DNA of 64,000 nt from Saprospiraceae bacterium (GTDB lineage Bacteria; Bacteroidota; Bacteroidia; Chitinophagales; Saprospiraceae), in the NCBI GenBank assembly GCA_016714785.1, contig JADKCC010000002.1, forward strand, positions 558,001 to 622,000, given 5' to 3'. The stretch's first letter is position 1. Every line of letters starts with the position of its first letter. Below the pieces are notes generated by a model, which saw only the letters and a list, made by a program, of their open reading frames with translations, searched no databases and was not told the origin of the DNA. Below, piece after piece: positions 19,953 through 29,099 of this stretch. Both the position numbers and the translations under genes were made by a program.

Positions 19953-20716
19953 ATCTAACACTCATTGAATACATTTTGGCAATGCTTGGTAGCTTTGTAG
20001 CTGGGTCTATCAATACTTTGGCAGGAAATGGGTCTATCATTACTTTGAGTATCTTGACTGATTTGATAGGGCTTCCTGCCAATATTGCTAATGGGACGAA
20101 TAGAGTAGGTGTTTTACTCCAAGCAGCAGGAAGTAGTAAAGGTTTTGCCAAAAATAATATTACCGATCTTAGTAAGTCAAAACACATTATCCTATTGACG
20201 ATCATTGGAGCGATTCTGGGTGTGTATGTGGCGACCATCGTATCCAATGAACAGTTTCTTTTTGTTTTTAAATATTTGATGTTGGTGATGTTGCTTATCA
20301 TACTGGTGAAACCTGAAAGATGGTTGCGCACATCAGATGTAAAGGCATTACCATGGTGGATGAGTGTTCCGGTATTTCTTGCATTAGGATTTTATGGTGG
20401 GTTTATTCAGATGGGTATGGGTATTTTTTTTCTAGCTGTTTTAGTACTCATTTCAAAATATAGTATCATGGAAGCCAATGCTATTAAGACCATTGTTATC
20501 TTTATTTATACGACGATTGTATTGGCTATTTTTGCTTGGCAAGGATTGGTGGACTGGAAGATAGGCATTATCATGGCAGTAGGTCAGACCTTAGGCGGAT
20601 ACCTGACAGCAGCTTATGCTACCAAAATACCAGATATCAACACTTGGGCATACAGATTATTGATATTGATCATTATATTTGCCATATTAACCCAATTTGG
20701 TTTTATAAAATTTTGA
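19949..20716 (+). CDS. TauE/SafE family sulfite/anion exporter-like permease
   Basis: Inner-membrane protein of 255 residues with about eight hydrophobic segments. The family's duplicated motif is visible: LAMLGSFVAGSINTLAGNGS near residues 10-30, and LGFYGGFIQMGMGIFFLAVL near residue 150. Members export organosulfur compounds or sulfite, or act as general anion permeases; the substrate here is unknown. It overlaps the epimerase gene by 4 bp and is followed 2 bp later by a serine hydrolase gene, so all three appear to form one operon. Confidence 0.9.
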   Translation: MNLTLIEYILAMLGSFVAGSINTLAGNGSIITLSILTDLIGLPANIANGTNRVGVLLQAAGSSKGFAKNNITDLSKSKHIILLTIIGAILGVYVATIVSNEQFLFVFKYLMLVMLLIILVKPERWLRTSDVKALPWWMSVPVFLALGFYGGFIQMGMGIFFLAVLVLISKYSIMEANAIKTIVIFIYTTIVLAIFAWQGLVDWKIGIIMAVGQTLGGYLTAAYATKIPDINTWAYRLLILIIIFAILTQFGFIKF

Positions 20717-20718
20717 GT

Positions 20719-21915
20719 ATGACAGAGTATCTAAGGTTGTTATTTTTGATTGGAATAACCATTTCTATTGGTAGTTGTACAAGTCATAAAAATATCCTTG
20801 AAAAAACGATATCGAGCGATCCGTCCCTGAAAAGTATAGCAGAAAATCCAGAATACGAAGTTCAAATCATTTATACAAGAGTGGATAAAAAGAAAAAGAA
20901 ATTTGTATCCTATCAATATAAAGTAGATCCTACCAGATATTTTTACCCAGCTAGTACTGTGAAGATGCCGATTGCTATTCTATCATTACAAAAAATGAAC
21001 GAACTGAATAAATCAGGGATTGATATCCATAAGGATGATATAATGATGACAAATGCACTAACAGAAGAGTTGACTGCAGCCTATTTAGATACAACCAATA
21101 CTAATCGAAAGCCATCGATATCCAGATATATACAAAAGGTATTTGCAGTAAGCGACAATGATGCATACAATAGACTTTATGAGTTTTTGGGTCAGGATTA
21201 TATCAATGAAACCCTTCTTGCAAATGGTACTTTTACGCATTCTGTCATCAATCATCGAGTCGGTATTCCTAATCTTACACCAAAAGAAAACAAAAGGTCT
21301 AATAATATAAGATTTTTTAGAAACAATAAAATAGTATATGATAAGGAAGAAAGTACCTCAAAAAATGAATGGAAACATAGTGCGAAAGATTCAGTAAAAG
21401 GTATTGGGTATTTAGATAGAAGGGATAGTCTCATAAATCATCCATTTGATTTCAGCAATAAAAATTTTTATAACCTCCGAGATATGGAGATTACCTTGCA
21501 AAAGGTGTTATTTCCTGCGTTTTTTCAAGCAAAAGAACGGTTCCAATTGACGGAGAGTGATTATGCTTTTATAAAAAAAAGTATGTCTGACTTACCAAAA
21601 ACTTATAGGTTTTATGATACCAATGAATATTATGATAGCTATGTTAAATTCCTAATGTATGGTGATACAAAACTACCAATACCAGATCATATAAAAATCT
21701 ACAATAAAGTGGGTAATGCTTACGGTTATCTGATTGATTGTGCTTATATCGAAGATAGTGTGAATGATATTGGATTTTTCTTATCTGCAGTTATTCATGT
21801 CAATAAAAACAAAATATATAACGATGGGCAATATGAATATGAAGAGGTAGGTATCCCTTTTTTAGCAAAATTGGGAAGAGCAATTTATGGATATGAATTG
21901 AGTAAAAAAGAGTGA
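20719..21915 (+). CDS. Class A beta-lactamase-fold serine hydrolase lipoprotein
   Basis: A 398-residue lipoprotein (lipobox SIGSC, cysteine 20). The start at 20719 was chosen because it gives a clean signal and follows the preceding stop by 2 bp. The serine-hydrolase motifs are in the correct order: S79-T-V-K82 in YPASTVKMPIA (nucleophile and general base), S145-D146-N147 in FAVSDNDAYNRL, and a KTG-like KVG in IYNKVGNAYG. Many such Bacteroidota proteins are peptidases or carboxypeptidases rather than resistance enzymes, and the insert between SDN and KVG is longer than in true class A beta-lactamases. Substrate not predictable. Its stop codon abuts that of batD on the other strand (TGATCA). 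Confidence 0.85.
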   Translation: MTEYLRLLFLIGITISIGSCTSHKNILEKTISSDPSLKSIAENPEYEVQIIYTRVDKKKKKFVSYQYKVDPTRYFYPASTVKMPIAILSLQKMNELNKSGIDIHKDDIMMTNALTEELTAAYLDTTNTNRKPSISRYIQKVFAVSDNDAYNRLYEFLGQDYINETLLANGTFTHSVINHRVGIPNLTPKENKRSNNIRFFRNNKIVYDKEESTSKNEWKHSAKDSVKGIGYLDRRDSLINHPFDFSNKNFYNLRDMEITLQKVLFPAFFQAKERFQLTESDYAFIKKSMSDLPKTYRFYDTNEYYDSYVKFLMYGDTKLPIPDHIKIYNKVGNAYGYLIDCAYIEDSVNDIGFFLSAVIHVNKNKIYNDGQYEYEEVGIPFLAKLGRAIYGYELSKKE

Positions 21916-23652
21916 TCAGGTATTGGTCAGTCTTGTCAATTCGTTATTTTCTATAGCATCTATGATCCATTCAGCGCCATTGTACAAAGCAGTCATATTA
22001 CCATATTGACCTGCAAATCTTGCTAATTCACATTGGCTTTGTATTTCTTGATATTTGTCAATTATAGGTTGGGATATTTGATGGTTATTAAGCTCATTCA
22101 CTATATTATTTATAGAAGCTTCAGTATTTGAGATGTTAAATTTCTTAAGGATATAGCCAGTGGTGGCTTGAGCTATTTCTTCATAAAATGCTTTGGTATT
22201 GTTTTCAGTCATAAATTGGTTTGCCTTCTGCAGGTTTTGTTTTGCGATACTGATGGCTTTTGACTGATTGATAGAGGCGAGCATTGTCTGTTTAATATTT
22301 CTTCTTTTTAATAAAATACCTACAAAAGTAAGGAGAGTTATGAGTAATAAACCGCCAATATGCCAAAACGACATCCAAGGACTCTGTGTTAAGGAATATA
22401 AATTACTATCTTTAGATATAAGATTACTGATATCTAAAGTATCATTATTTTTGGATGCTATACTTGTACTGTTACCTTTGACCACATTAATACTGAAGGG
22501 TCCAGCTTTGATCGTTTCATAATGATTGCTTGTAGTTGATAAGTAAGAGAAGGTTGGTTCGATCGTATATATAGTGTCTTTTGATGGTACAAAAATGTAC
22601 TCGAATACTTTCAGAACATTGATTTTGTCACCGACTATATTGGATTCGTCTTTAGTAATTGTTGGTTCATATTTTTCGAGCCCATCAGGAATATTAAAAT
22701 CAGGTGCTTTGATTATTTTTGGATCTCCATTACCTTCGATTTGCATTTTTAATGTTATGGCTTCTCCTACATTCACCGTTGCAGTGGTTACAGAAGCTTT
22801 CATATCAAAACTACCTACACCACCACTAAATGATAATGGCACATTACCTGGTAAGCCATTGACTGTCAATTTTAGCGAATTTGTAGCTATGTTCTCTTTT
22901 CTTGTCTCCCTAAAGAAGAAAGATGATCGACCATTTTCCACAGGTATGTCAAGGGATAAATTTATTGGTCCGATGATATAGTTTCCTGTTTTCTGTGGGA
23001 AAAGTATTTGTCTTCTGATCACCTGAGTGTAATATTCTTTTCCGTTTATGGTACGCCTTAGTGGTTGGTCTCTAATATCGTTTAAGGGCTGAACATAAAA
23101 GGCTTCAAGATCTGGTTCGTTGATAATATTGTACGACTCAATATTTTGGCGGGTGTATAGCACATAGTTTAAGGTTATTTGCTGCCCTATAAAGGCTTTC
23201 GAGTCAGCAACTTCCAATCTTACAAAAGTCTCTCCTTTGGCATCAATCTTTTTGTCTTTTGCTACTGAGACTGCTGACTCGACTTGTATAGTCAGTTGAT
23301 TGCTTTTTATCACTTTGCTACCTACCTTCGTAGTGGCAGGCGGTATATTATATTTTCCTTTTTTTGTAGCTAACAGTAAATATTGGTATGAGATGGTACC
23401 TGTTCTTTTTCCATTGATGATACTGATAGATGTTGATGTGGAAGGACCTTGCACTATTTTAAATGGAGAAACATCGGGCATTTCTATGGCCTTGCTATCT
23501 ATATTTTCGAGCACGGCTTCAAATACAAAGGTTTCGCCTTCCGCAACACTTGATCTATCAGATTGTATATAGAATCTCGGAGTTTGTGCCAGAACAATAT
23601 TTAAATTTAGGGAGCACAACCAAGCAAAAGCTACGTATTTTAAAAGACTCAT
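21916..23652 (-). CDS. batD: BatD-family protein
   Basis: A 578-residue membrane-anchored periplasmic protein of the BatD ('oxygen tolerance') family. It has a signal peptide to about residue 22 (LNIVLA-Q). It then has repeated immunoglobulin-like domains: VSPFKIVQGPSTSTSISIIN near residue 65, VGEAITLKMQIEGNGDPKII near 300. A transmembrane helix (HIGGLLLITLLTFVGILL) lies near residue 435, followed by a helical cytoplasmic tail. BatD usually sits with BatA, BatB, BatC and a MoxR ATPase; none of these is next to it here. A shorter BatD-like gene lies 1 bp upstream, so the two are translated together. Confidence 0.88.
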   Translation of the reverse strand: MSLLKYVAFAWLCSLNLNIVLAQTPRFYIQSDRSSVAEGETFVFEAVLENIDSKAIEMPDVSPFKIVQGPSTSTSISIINGKRTGTISYQYLLLATKKGKYNIPPATTKVGSKVIKSNQLTIQVESAVSVAKDKKIDAKGETFVRLEVADSKAFIGQQITLNYVLYTRQNIESYNIINEPDLEAFYVQPLNDIRDQPLRRTINGKEYYTQVIRRQILFPQKTGNYIIGPINLSLDIPVENGRSSFFFRETRKENIATNSLKLTVNGLPGNVPLSFSGGVGSFDMKASVTTATVNVGEAITLKMQIEGNGDPKIIKAPDFNIPDGLEKYEPTITKDESNIVGDKINVLKVFEYIFVPSKDTIYTIEPTFSYLSTTSNHYETIKAGPFSINVVKGNSTSIASKNNDTLDISNLISKDSNLYSLTQSPWMSFWHIGGLLLITLLTFVGILLKRRNIKQTMLASINQSKAISIAKQNLQKANQFMTENNTKAFYEEIAQATTGYILKKFNISNTEASINNIVNELNNHQISQPIIDKYQEIQSQCELARFAGQYGNMTALYNGAEWIIDAIENNELTRLTNT

Positions 23653-23653
23653 A

Positions 23654-24130
23654 TCAGATTTTTTTCAACACACGTTTTGATTTTACTTTTTGGTTTTTTG
23701 CCCCATCAGGCTCATAGATATATGTTCGCTGTCTTGACTTATGGTCAGATCTAAGGTTTTCACTACTGAGTACAAATATTTCTAATGGCTCTGTAGTGAC
23801 CAACACATCATCATTTTGGACAGTAGCTGCGTCTATATATTGCGAACCAATAGACTGAGGTACAAGTACATAGCTGTAAGACTTTTTTTGATTCACTTCA
23901 CCATTGACCATACTAAAACTTGATGATGTATTTGGTCCTGAAACGATCCTGAAACCTATAAAATCTGGCGCTTTAAAGTTGCCCGTGAGATTGTCTAGTA
24001 GAAATTCTACTTTCAATATTTCATCAAGATATACTGTATCTTTATCAACTTTTACAGTAAGACTTCCCTTTTGACAAAAGGCAATTGGTATAATAAATAA
24101 TGTAATAAATACAAATGATCCGAATTTCAT
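23654..24130 (-). CDS. Short BatD-like protein (N-terminal domain only)
   Basis: A 158-residue exported protein starting at 24130 (MKFGSFVFITLFIIPIAFCQ). The mature part has the same first immunoglobulin-like domain as the downstream BatD: FKAPDFIGFRIVSGPNTSSS against DVSPFKIVQGPSTSTS. It then stops after a basic tail (KNQKVKSKRVLKKI). No membrane helix is present. It looks like a tandem duplicate of the BatD N-terminal domain, or a split member of the family. It is 1 bp from batD, so the two products probably act together. Confidence 0.75.
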   Translation of the reverse strand: MKFGSFVFITLFIIPIAFCQKGSLTVKVDKDTVYLDEILKVEFLLDNLTGNFKAPDFIGFRIVSGPNTSSSFSMVNGEVNQKKSYSYVLVPQSIGSQYIDAATVQNDDVLVTTEPLEIFVLSSENLRSDHKSRQRTYIYEPDGAKNQKVKSKRVLKKI

Positions 24131-24192
24131 AATGGCATATTCTTTACAAATCTTTGATATTAACAAGCATTACAAAAAAATGGTTTACAAAA

Positions 24193-24845
24193 TTATTTTT
24201 GTTCTGGTTCTATTACTTCCTCATCATATTCATCATATTCATCGTCATCATCATCATCAAATTCATCAAATTCGTCATCATCGTCCATACTTTCTTGCAT
24301 GATAAAGTCGAAATTGCCTTCGCCTACACTTTTTAACAGTTGGTTGTAAATTTTCTTGAAATTATCAAAAGGACCACTAATAAACAAAGGTTTGCCATCT
24401 TTTCCAAATTCGATATCTTCGTATTCTATGCTTTCTACAGGGTCTAGGATATACTCTGCAATATTATAACTTTTGTGAGGTTGGAATCCCAAGTCTTCGG
24501 CATATTCTAAAGCACCGTAAATGATATTCTGAGCGTGATTTAAGTCCATAGGCTCTAGATGTCTGAGATCAGGATTGTCTAACATTTCATAATATTCTTC
24601 TTCAGGTACTAAGTTGATGATGGTATTTTTTACACCCAAACAATAAGTGTCAACCAAAAATATTCCAAATAATATGTCTCCATTGAGTCTTTTTCGACTC
24701 ACCAAGATTCGATAAAGCCCTACATTTACATCCGCTTTACACTCGAAGTGTGTAAGTTTCCTACCTGCATCTTTTATATATTTTAATATATTGAATCGTG
24801 TCGGTTTGACTATCTTTTTTCTATTATTCTTTTGCTTTTAGCCAT
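24193..24845 (-). CDS. Unknown protein with highly acidic C-terminal tail, one frameshift
   Basis: The longest simple frame starts at a poor TTG (24705), but homologous-looking coding sequence continues upstream (KIVKPTRFNILKYIKDAGRK and THFECKADVNVGLYRI). An ATG at 24845 (MAKSKRIIEK) joins it if one A is added to the A6 run at 24815-24820. This gives about 217 residues. The last about 30 residues are nearly all Asp/Glu with Tyr and Phe, encoded by a GAT-rich low-complexity tract. The product is probably cytoplasmic, since no signal peptide is seen. No family can be named. It lies between batD-like genes and lpdA on the same strand. Confidence 0.65.
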
Positions 24846-24970
24846 AAAATTATGAAATATTTAGAAAGTATTGAAATTGGTAACTAAGAACCAAATATAT
24901 ATCAAGTCCTACTCTGACTAAGAAAGGTTTAGTAAAATTTATGAAATTACTCATACGCACAATCTAAAAA

Positions 24971-26371
24971 TCATACATGCAAGGCTCTATTGCCTGTAGC
25001 TGCAAGTGCTGCTTCTTTGACAGCTTCTGTATAGGTAGGATGTGGGTGCGATATTCTAGACATATCTTCCGCACTCGCCCTGAATTCCATCAAAGCCACT
25101 GCTTCCATGATGACATCTGCTACCCTAGGTCCGACCATGTGAACACCTAAAATTTCATCGGTATCTTTATGTGCCAAAACTTTGACCATGCCTTCAGTAT
25201 CCATACTTGCTCGCGCACGACCCAAGGCTTTGAAAGGAAATTTTCCAGTCTTATATGGTGTGCCAGATGCCTTTAGTTCATCTTCTGTTTTGCCTACTGC
25301 GGCTACTTCAGGCCATGTATATACAACGCCAGGTATCAGGTTATAATCGATGTGTGGTTTGGCACCTGAAATATATTCAGCCACTAGAATGCCTTCTTCT
25401 TCTGCTTTATGAGCGAGCATGGCACCACGTATCACATCGCCTATCGCATATATACCTGGTACCGAAGTTTCCAAATGATCATTAACAGGAATTCGACCTT
25501 TATCGTCTGTTTGTATGCCAATGGCAGTGAGATTAAGTCCATCCGTATAAGGTTTACGACCGATCGCTACCAGACAGTAGTCAGCTTTTATATCAAAAGT
25601 TTCTTCACTATCTTTTTTCTTAACACTTACAGTACAAGACGTTTTGGTGGCTTTAACACCCGTAACACCATGACTAAGATAAAAATTCATGCCGAGTTTT
25701 TTCAATGAGCGTATGAGTTCTTTACCACAATCCACATCCATAGTAGGTAAGATTCTATCCATGTATTCTACAACATCTACGGAAGTACCTAATCTAGCAA
25801 ATACAGAACCCAACTCCAGGCCGATCACACCACCACCTACAATGACCATTTTTGTTGGTACTTTTTCTATATTTAGCGCTTCTGTAGATGTGATTACTTT
25901 ATTTTTATCATAATTGAACATCTCAGGTGTTATAGGCTTTGAACCAGTGGCAATAATGACTTTGTCCGTTTCTATTTCTTTGCGCCCATCAGCACCATCT
26001 ATAGCTATGATATTTTTGGTTACAAATGATCCATGCCCTGTAAAAATATCAATTTTATTCTTTTTCATTAGGAATTCCACGCCTTTACAAGTTTGATCTA
26101 CGACGTCATTTTTTCTTTTGATCATCTGCTTCATATTGACCTTTACAGCAGAAGTTTCTATCCCATGTTCGCCAAATCTTTCTATGGCATTATGATAATG
26201 TTCGCTACTGTCGAGCAATGCTTTAGACGGAATACACCCTACATTCAGACATGTACCACCCAATGTATTGTATTTTTCAACGATTGCAACTTTCATGCCC
26301 AACTGTGCTGCTCTGATAGCACCTACATATCCACCGGGACCAGACCCTATCACTACTACATCGTACTTCAT
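24971..26371 (-). CDS. lpdA: Dihydrolipoyl dehydrogenase
   Basis: E3 component of 2-oxo acid dehydrogenase complexes and the glycine cleavage system; it reoxidises dihydrolipoyl groups with NAD+. It has 466 residues, standard length. Visible motifs: FAD-binding GSGPGGYVGAIRAAQLG at residues 9-25, the redox-active disulfide GGTCLNVGCIPSKALL near residue 40, NAD-binding IVGGGVIGLELGSVFARLG near 175, YAIGDVIRGAMLAHKAEEEG near 310, and the C-terminal catalytic His-Glu pair in SHPHPTYTEAV near 445. It starts 10 bp from the end of ricT on the same strand. gcvT, a possible user of this E3, is in this window at 41.4 kb. Confidence 0.98.
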   Translation of the reverse strand: MKYDVVVIGSGPGGYVGAIRAAQLGMKVAIVEKYNTLGGTCLNVGCIPSKALLDSSEHYHNAIERFGEHGIETSAVKVNMKQMIKRKNDVVDQTCKGVEFLMKKNKIDIFTGHGSFVTKNIIAIDGADGRKEIETDKVIIATGSKPITPEMFNYDKNKVITSTEALNIEKVPTKMVIVGGGVIGLELGSVFARLGTSVDVVEYMDRILPTMDVDCGKELIRSLKKLGMNFYLSHGVTGVKATKTSCTVSVKKKDSEETFDIKADYCLVAIGRKPYTDGLNLTAIGIQTDDKGRIPVNDHLETSVPGIYAIGDVIRGAMLAHKAEEEGILVAEYISGAKPHIDYNLIPGVVYTWPEVAAVGKTEDELKASGTPYKTGKFPFKALGRARASMDTEGMVKVLAHKDTDEILGVHMVGPRVADVIMEAVALMEFRASAEDMSRISHPHPTYTEAVKEAALAATGNRALHV

Positions 26372-26380
26372 AACTTTATA

Positions 26381-27883
26381 TTATTGGCCTGGGCCATCTT
26401 TAGGTTTACGGTTTTTATTAAAAAATTTCTTTTTTTTATTTGGATTAGGTGGTCGGTTTTCAGCGCCATCTACCTTTGGTTGCTGATTTGGCTCTGGTTT
26501 TTTGATGTTTTTATTGGCATTATCAGGTGCCAGGTCTTTTTTTAATTGGTCACCGCCTTCAGGTCTTGGTGGTCTTGGCGGGCGATTTTGCTGTTGGTTT
26601 TGTGGGCCACGCTGTTGGTTACCACTTTGTTGTTTGTTCTGTGGTTGAGCTGGTTTAGGCTCTCCCTCACTTTGTTTTTTTTGCTGCGAACCTTGTTGTG
26701 GATTTCGGTTTTCAGGTCTATTTCCTTGACGATTGTCATCTCGACGTTGAGGTTTCTTTTTCTTCTTTTTAGGATCATTTTTCAGCTCTATCAATCCAGT
26801 CACATCTTCATAACCATGGTCTGCATTTTCATCATCAGGGTTGATAGGAATTTGTGTGGCAGCCAATTCTGCGCCAAGTTCGTCAGGGATAATCCCCTTT
26901 TTATTCATTGCTTTGACTTCTTTGGCCCTAGATGTTGAAACTGAAAGGATAGTACCGCGCATTTTGTCATTATTTTCATAGACATAATAAAGCAAGCCTT
27001 TGAAAATATCAGTTTTAATGAGAACTAAGCTGCCAGCTTTGGTTTTTAAGTGATCAGCATCTTCTGGGAAGTCTTCTAACGCATCTAGATAGGTATCCAA
27101 CTCATAGTTGAGGCAACATTTAAGTCTGCCACATTGTCCAGAGAGTTTGGATTGATTGATGGCTATATTTTGATATCTTGCAGCGGCAGTATTGACAGAT
27201 TTGAAATCAGAAAGCCAAGTAGAACAACACAATTCACGACCACAAGAACCTATGCCACCGATACGCGCAGACTCTTGACGAGCCCCAATCTGACGCATTT
27301 CTATCTTTACTTTAAATTCCCGTGCATATTCTTTGACTAACTCACGAAAATCTACTCTACCTTCAGCAGTATAATAAAATGTTGCTTTTTTCTTATCCCC
27401 TTGATATTCTACATCTCCGAGTTTCATATCTAATCCCATAGTTCTAGATATGACTCTCGCTTTCACCATCGTTTCTTTTTCGAGATATCGAGCTTCTTCT
27501 AGCTTTTCTAGGTCCCTTTCATTGGCTTTGCGAATGACTTGGAATGTTACTCTATCTTCTGAAGTAAATTTCTTTTTCATCTGAAGCCTTACCAACTCAC
27601 CCGAAAGCGAGATCCTACCAATATCATATCCACTAGCAGTCTCTACTACTACCATATCACCTGTAATACTTTTTGTAGAAGGATCGTTGATGTAAAACTC
27701 TTTATGAGACCCTTTTTTGAAACTGACTTCTACTATATTGTATGCTGATGGATCGAACATATCTTTAGCTGCGATCCAGTCATAAGTATTATGTTTATTA
27801 CAGCTGCCAGAGGTACAATGACCTTTGTCACCGCATCCACGTGGTGTTCCATTTGCGTCCACACTGCAACTACTACATCCCAT
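26381..27883 (-). CDS. ricT: PSP1/RicT-family protein with low-complexity tail
   Basis: A 500-residue cytoplasmic protein. The N-terminus is cysteine-rich (C3, C6, C17, C23, C28), as in RicT homologues that help bind Fe-S clusters. The PSP1 domain covers about residues 50-330 and contains the family's double-cysteine motifs GSCGRELCCSTWL and SGQCGRLKCCLNYE. RicT acts with RicA and RicF in RNA processing in Bacillus; whether that applies in Bacteroidota is not known. From about residue 360 the protein becomes a Gln/Asn/Pro/Arg/Lys-rich disordered tail, longer than in Firmicutes. It precedes lpdA by 9 bp on the same strand. Confidence 0.88.
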   Translation of the reverse strand: MGCSSCSVDANGTPRGCGDKGHCTSGSCNKHNTYDWIAAKDMFDPSAYNIVEVSFKKGSHKEFYINDPSTKSITGDMVVVETASGYDIGRISLSGELVRLQMKKKFTSEDRVTFQVIRKANERDLEKLEEARYLEKETMVKARVISRTMGLDMKLGDVEYQGDKKKATFYYTAEGRVDFRELVKEYAREFKVKIEMRQIGARQESARIGGIGSCGRELCCSTWLSDFKSVNTAAARYQNIAINQSKLSGQCGRLKCCLNYELDTYLDALEDFPEDADHLKTKAGSLVLIKTDIFKGLLYYVYENNDKMRGTILSVSTSRAKEVKAMNKKGIIPDELGAELAATQIPINPDDENADHGYEDVTGLIELKNDPKKKKKKPQRRDDNRQGNRPENRNPQQGSQQKKQSEGEPKPAQPQNKQQSGNQQRGPQNQQQNRPPRPPRPEGGDQLKKDLAPDNANKNIKKPEPNQQPKVDGAENRPPNPNKKKKFFNKNRKPKDGPGQ

Positions 27884-28553
27884 GTTTCTTTAATTGTTTT
27901 ATAGATAATAGTGCAAAGTTAATGTATATAAATGTTTTTTATGGGATAAAGTACTGAGAAATGTTAATTTGTAGTATTTACATTAAAAAAATGTTATTAA
28001 ATTTTAGCTCTTGTGTGCAAAGCTTTTTCAATAATGCTGGAATAATGATCAATTTAGAGTAGTGATTAAGAATGTTGTAAAATATTACCAAACATCATAA
28101 ACATAAACAACTTGATAGAGTATAAATCTATTGAAAGTACTTCTTTGCTATGTATGATCATGCTAAAGTGATGGGAGTGTCTATGGAGCGTCTATATAGC
28201 GTGGTCGGGCCAAGGTCGGCACAACCTCGACTCAACGTCGTGACAACCTCGGCACAACTCATTTGAGAATTTTGGAGAAAACAGGCAGTTTTGCTAGTTT
28301 TTTATGGTTTAAGGCTTTGCAATTTGGTTAAAAATGCTTGTTACAAAGATATGCTTTTATATTGAGAAAAACAAGGGTTTGTGGGCGATTTTTTATTTTT
28401 TTATTTTGGCATTTCATCTGCGAAGGGCTCATGCAGTTTTTTGTTTAACCATCTCCAGAAACCTTTAAATTAAAGCCAAAAGGCGGGAAAGAGCCTTAAT
28501 ATGATAAAACAATTTCTGTTTTAAATATTTTTGTATTTTGTACAATATGTTAA
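27884..28553. other. Non-coding AT-rich intergenic stretch with a GC-rich island
   Basis: No convincing gene in about 670 bp. At 28195-28262 there is a sharply GC-richer tract made of imperfect repeats of ACAACCTCG / TCGGCACAAC. The rest is AT-rich and has no recognisable RNA gene. The stretch ends at the first MITE-like element. Confidence 0.5.
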
Positions 28554-28916
28554 CTAAAGTTTTGGGGCAAATTTTTCACAATAACTACACTCTTAACTTT
28601 GAATCAAATTCAATTGTGCTCTTTGGCGCTAAAGATTGTACTGTATGTATGGCATTGTCGCTCGAGCCGCGACGGTGGCTTCCTGGCCGCCCGTTCAGTT
28701 ATACTTTTTTGCATTGCCAAAAAAAGTAAACAAAAAACGCTAGTTCCGCTAAATCGCTCCGCGTACCGGAACAGGCTCCCCAAGGAGGTAAACCTTGGTA
28801 TTACTACATCTCCCAAAGCAATATGTTAACATTGTATTTCTAAATCTTCTTGTAAATTCTTTTAAGATGTTGATTATTAGTAGACATAAATCCATTTATA
28901 AACTCCGAAACTTCAG
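28554..28916 (+). mobile_element. MITE-like element, copy 1 (solitary)
   Basis: A 363-bp element bounded by CTAAAGTTTTGG and CCGAAACTTCAG, which are imperfect terminal inverted repeats. ATGTTAA directly precedes it and recurs 1 bp after it, a likely target-site duplication. Internally it holds the blocks shared by all copies: CAAATTCAATTGTGCTCTTT, CATTGTCGCTCGAGCCGCGA, a GTTCCG...CGGAAC stem, and a CCAAGG...CCTTGG stem. The short reading frames in it are not genes. Confidence 0.75.
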
Positions 28917-29099
28917 AATGTTAAGATATCTTTATTGGTTTGGATTGATTTTTTGCCTTGTAAATGTTATGAAAATCTTAAAGCAAAGTATTTTAGTCCA
29001 ACTAATGTCATGAATGCGACTTTATGAATGTTAAAATTGTTATTTAAAGGAATATTAATGATTGTAATTTCGTTTGATGTATAACTAAAATATATCATC

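Noticed and set aside
20719..21915. Serine hydrolase considered as an antibiotic-resistance beta-lactamase
   Set aside because: SxxK and SDN are present, but the KTG position is KVG, the insert after SDN is long, and it is a lipoprotein in a metabolic operon. Resistance cannot be supported.
28538..29013. Short reading frames around 28.6-28.8 kb with repeated peptides (for example LSLEPR and SKQKTLVPLNRSAYRNRLPK)
   Set aside because: They lie inside a MITE-like element, and the same peptides recur wherever the element recurs (33.7, 38.7-39.1, 39.4, 39.9 kb). They are translated repeat DNA with no start context or protein family.
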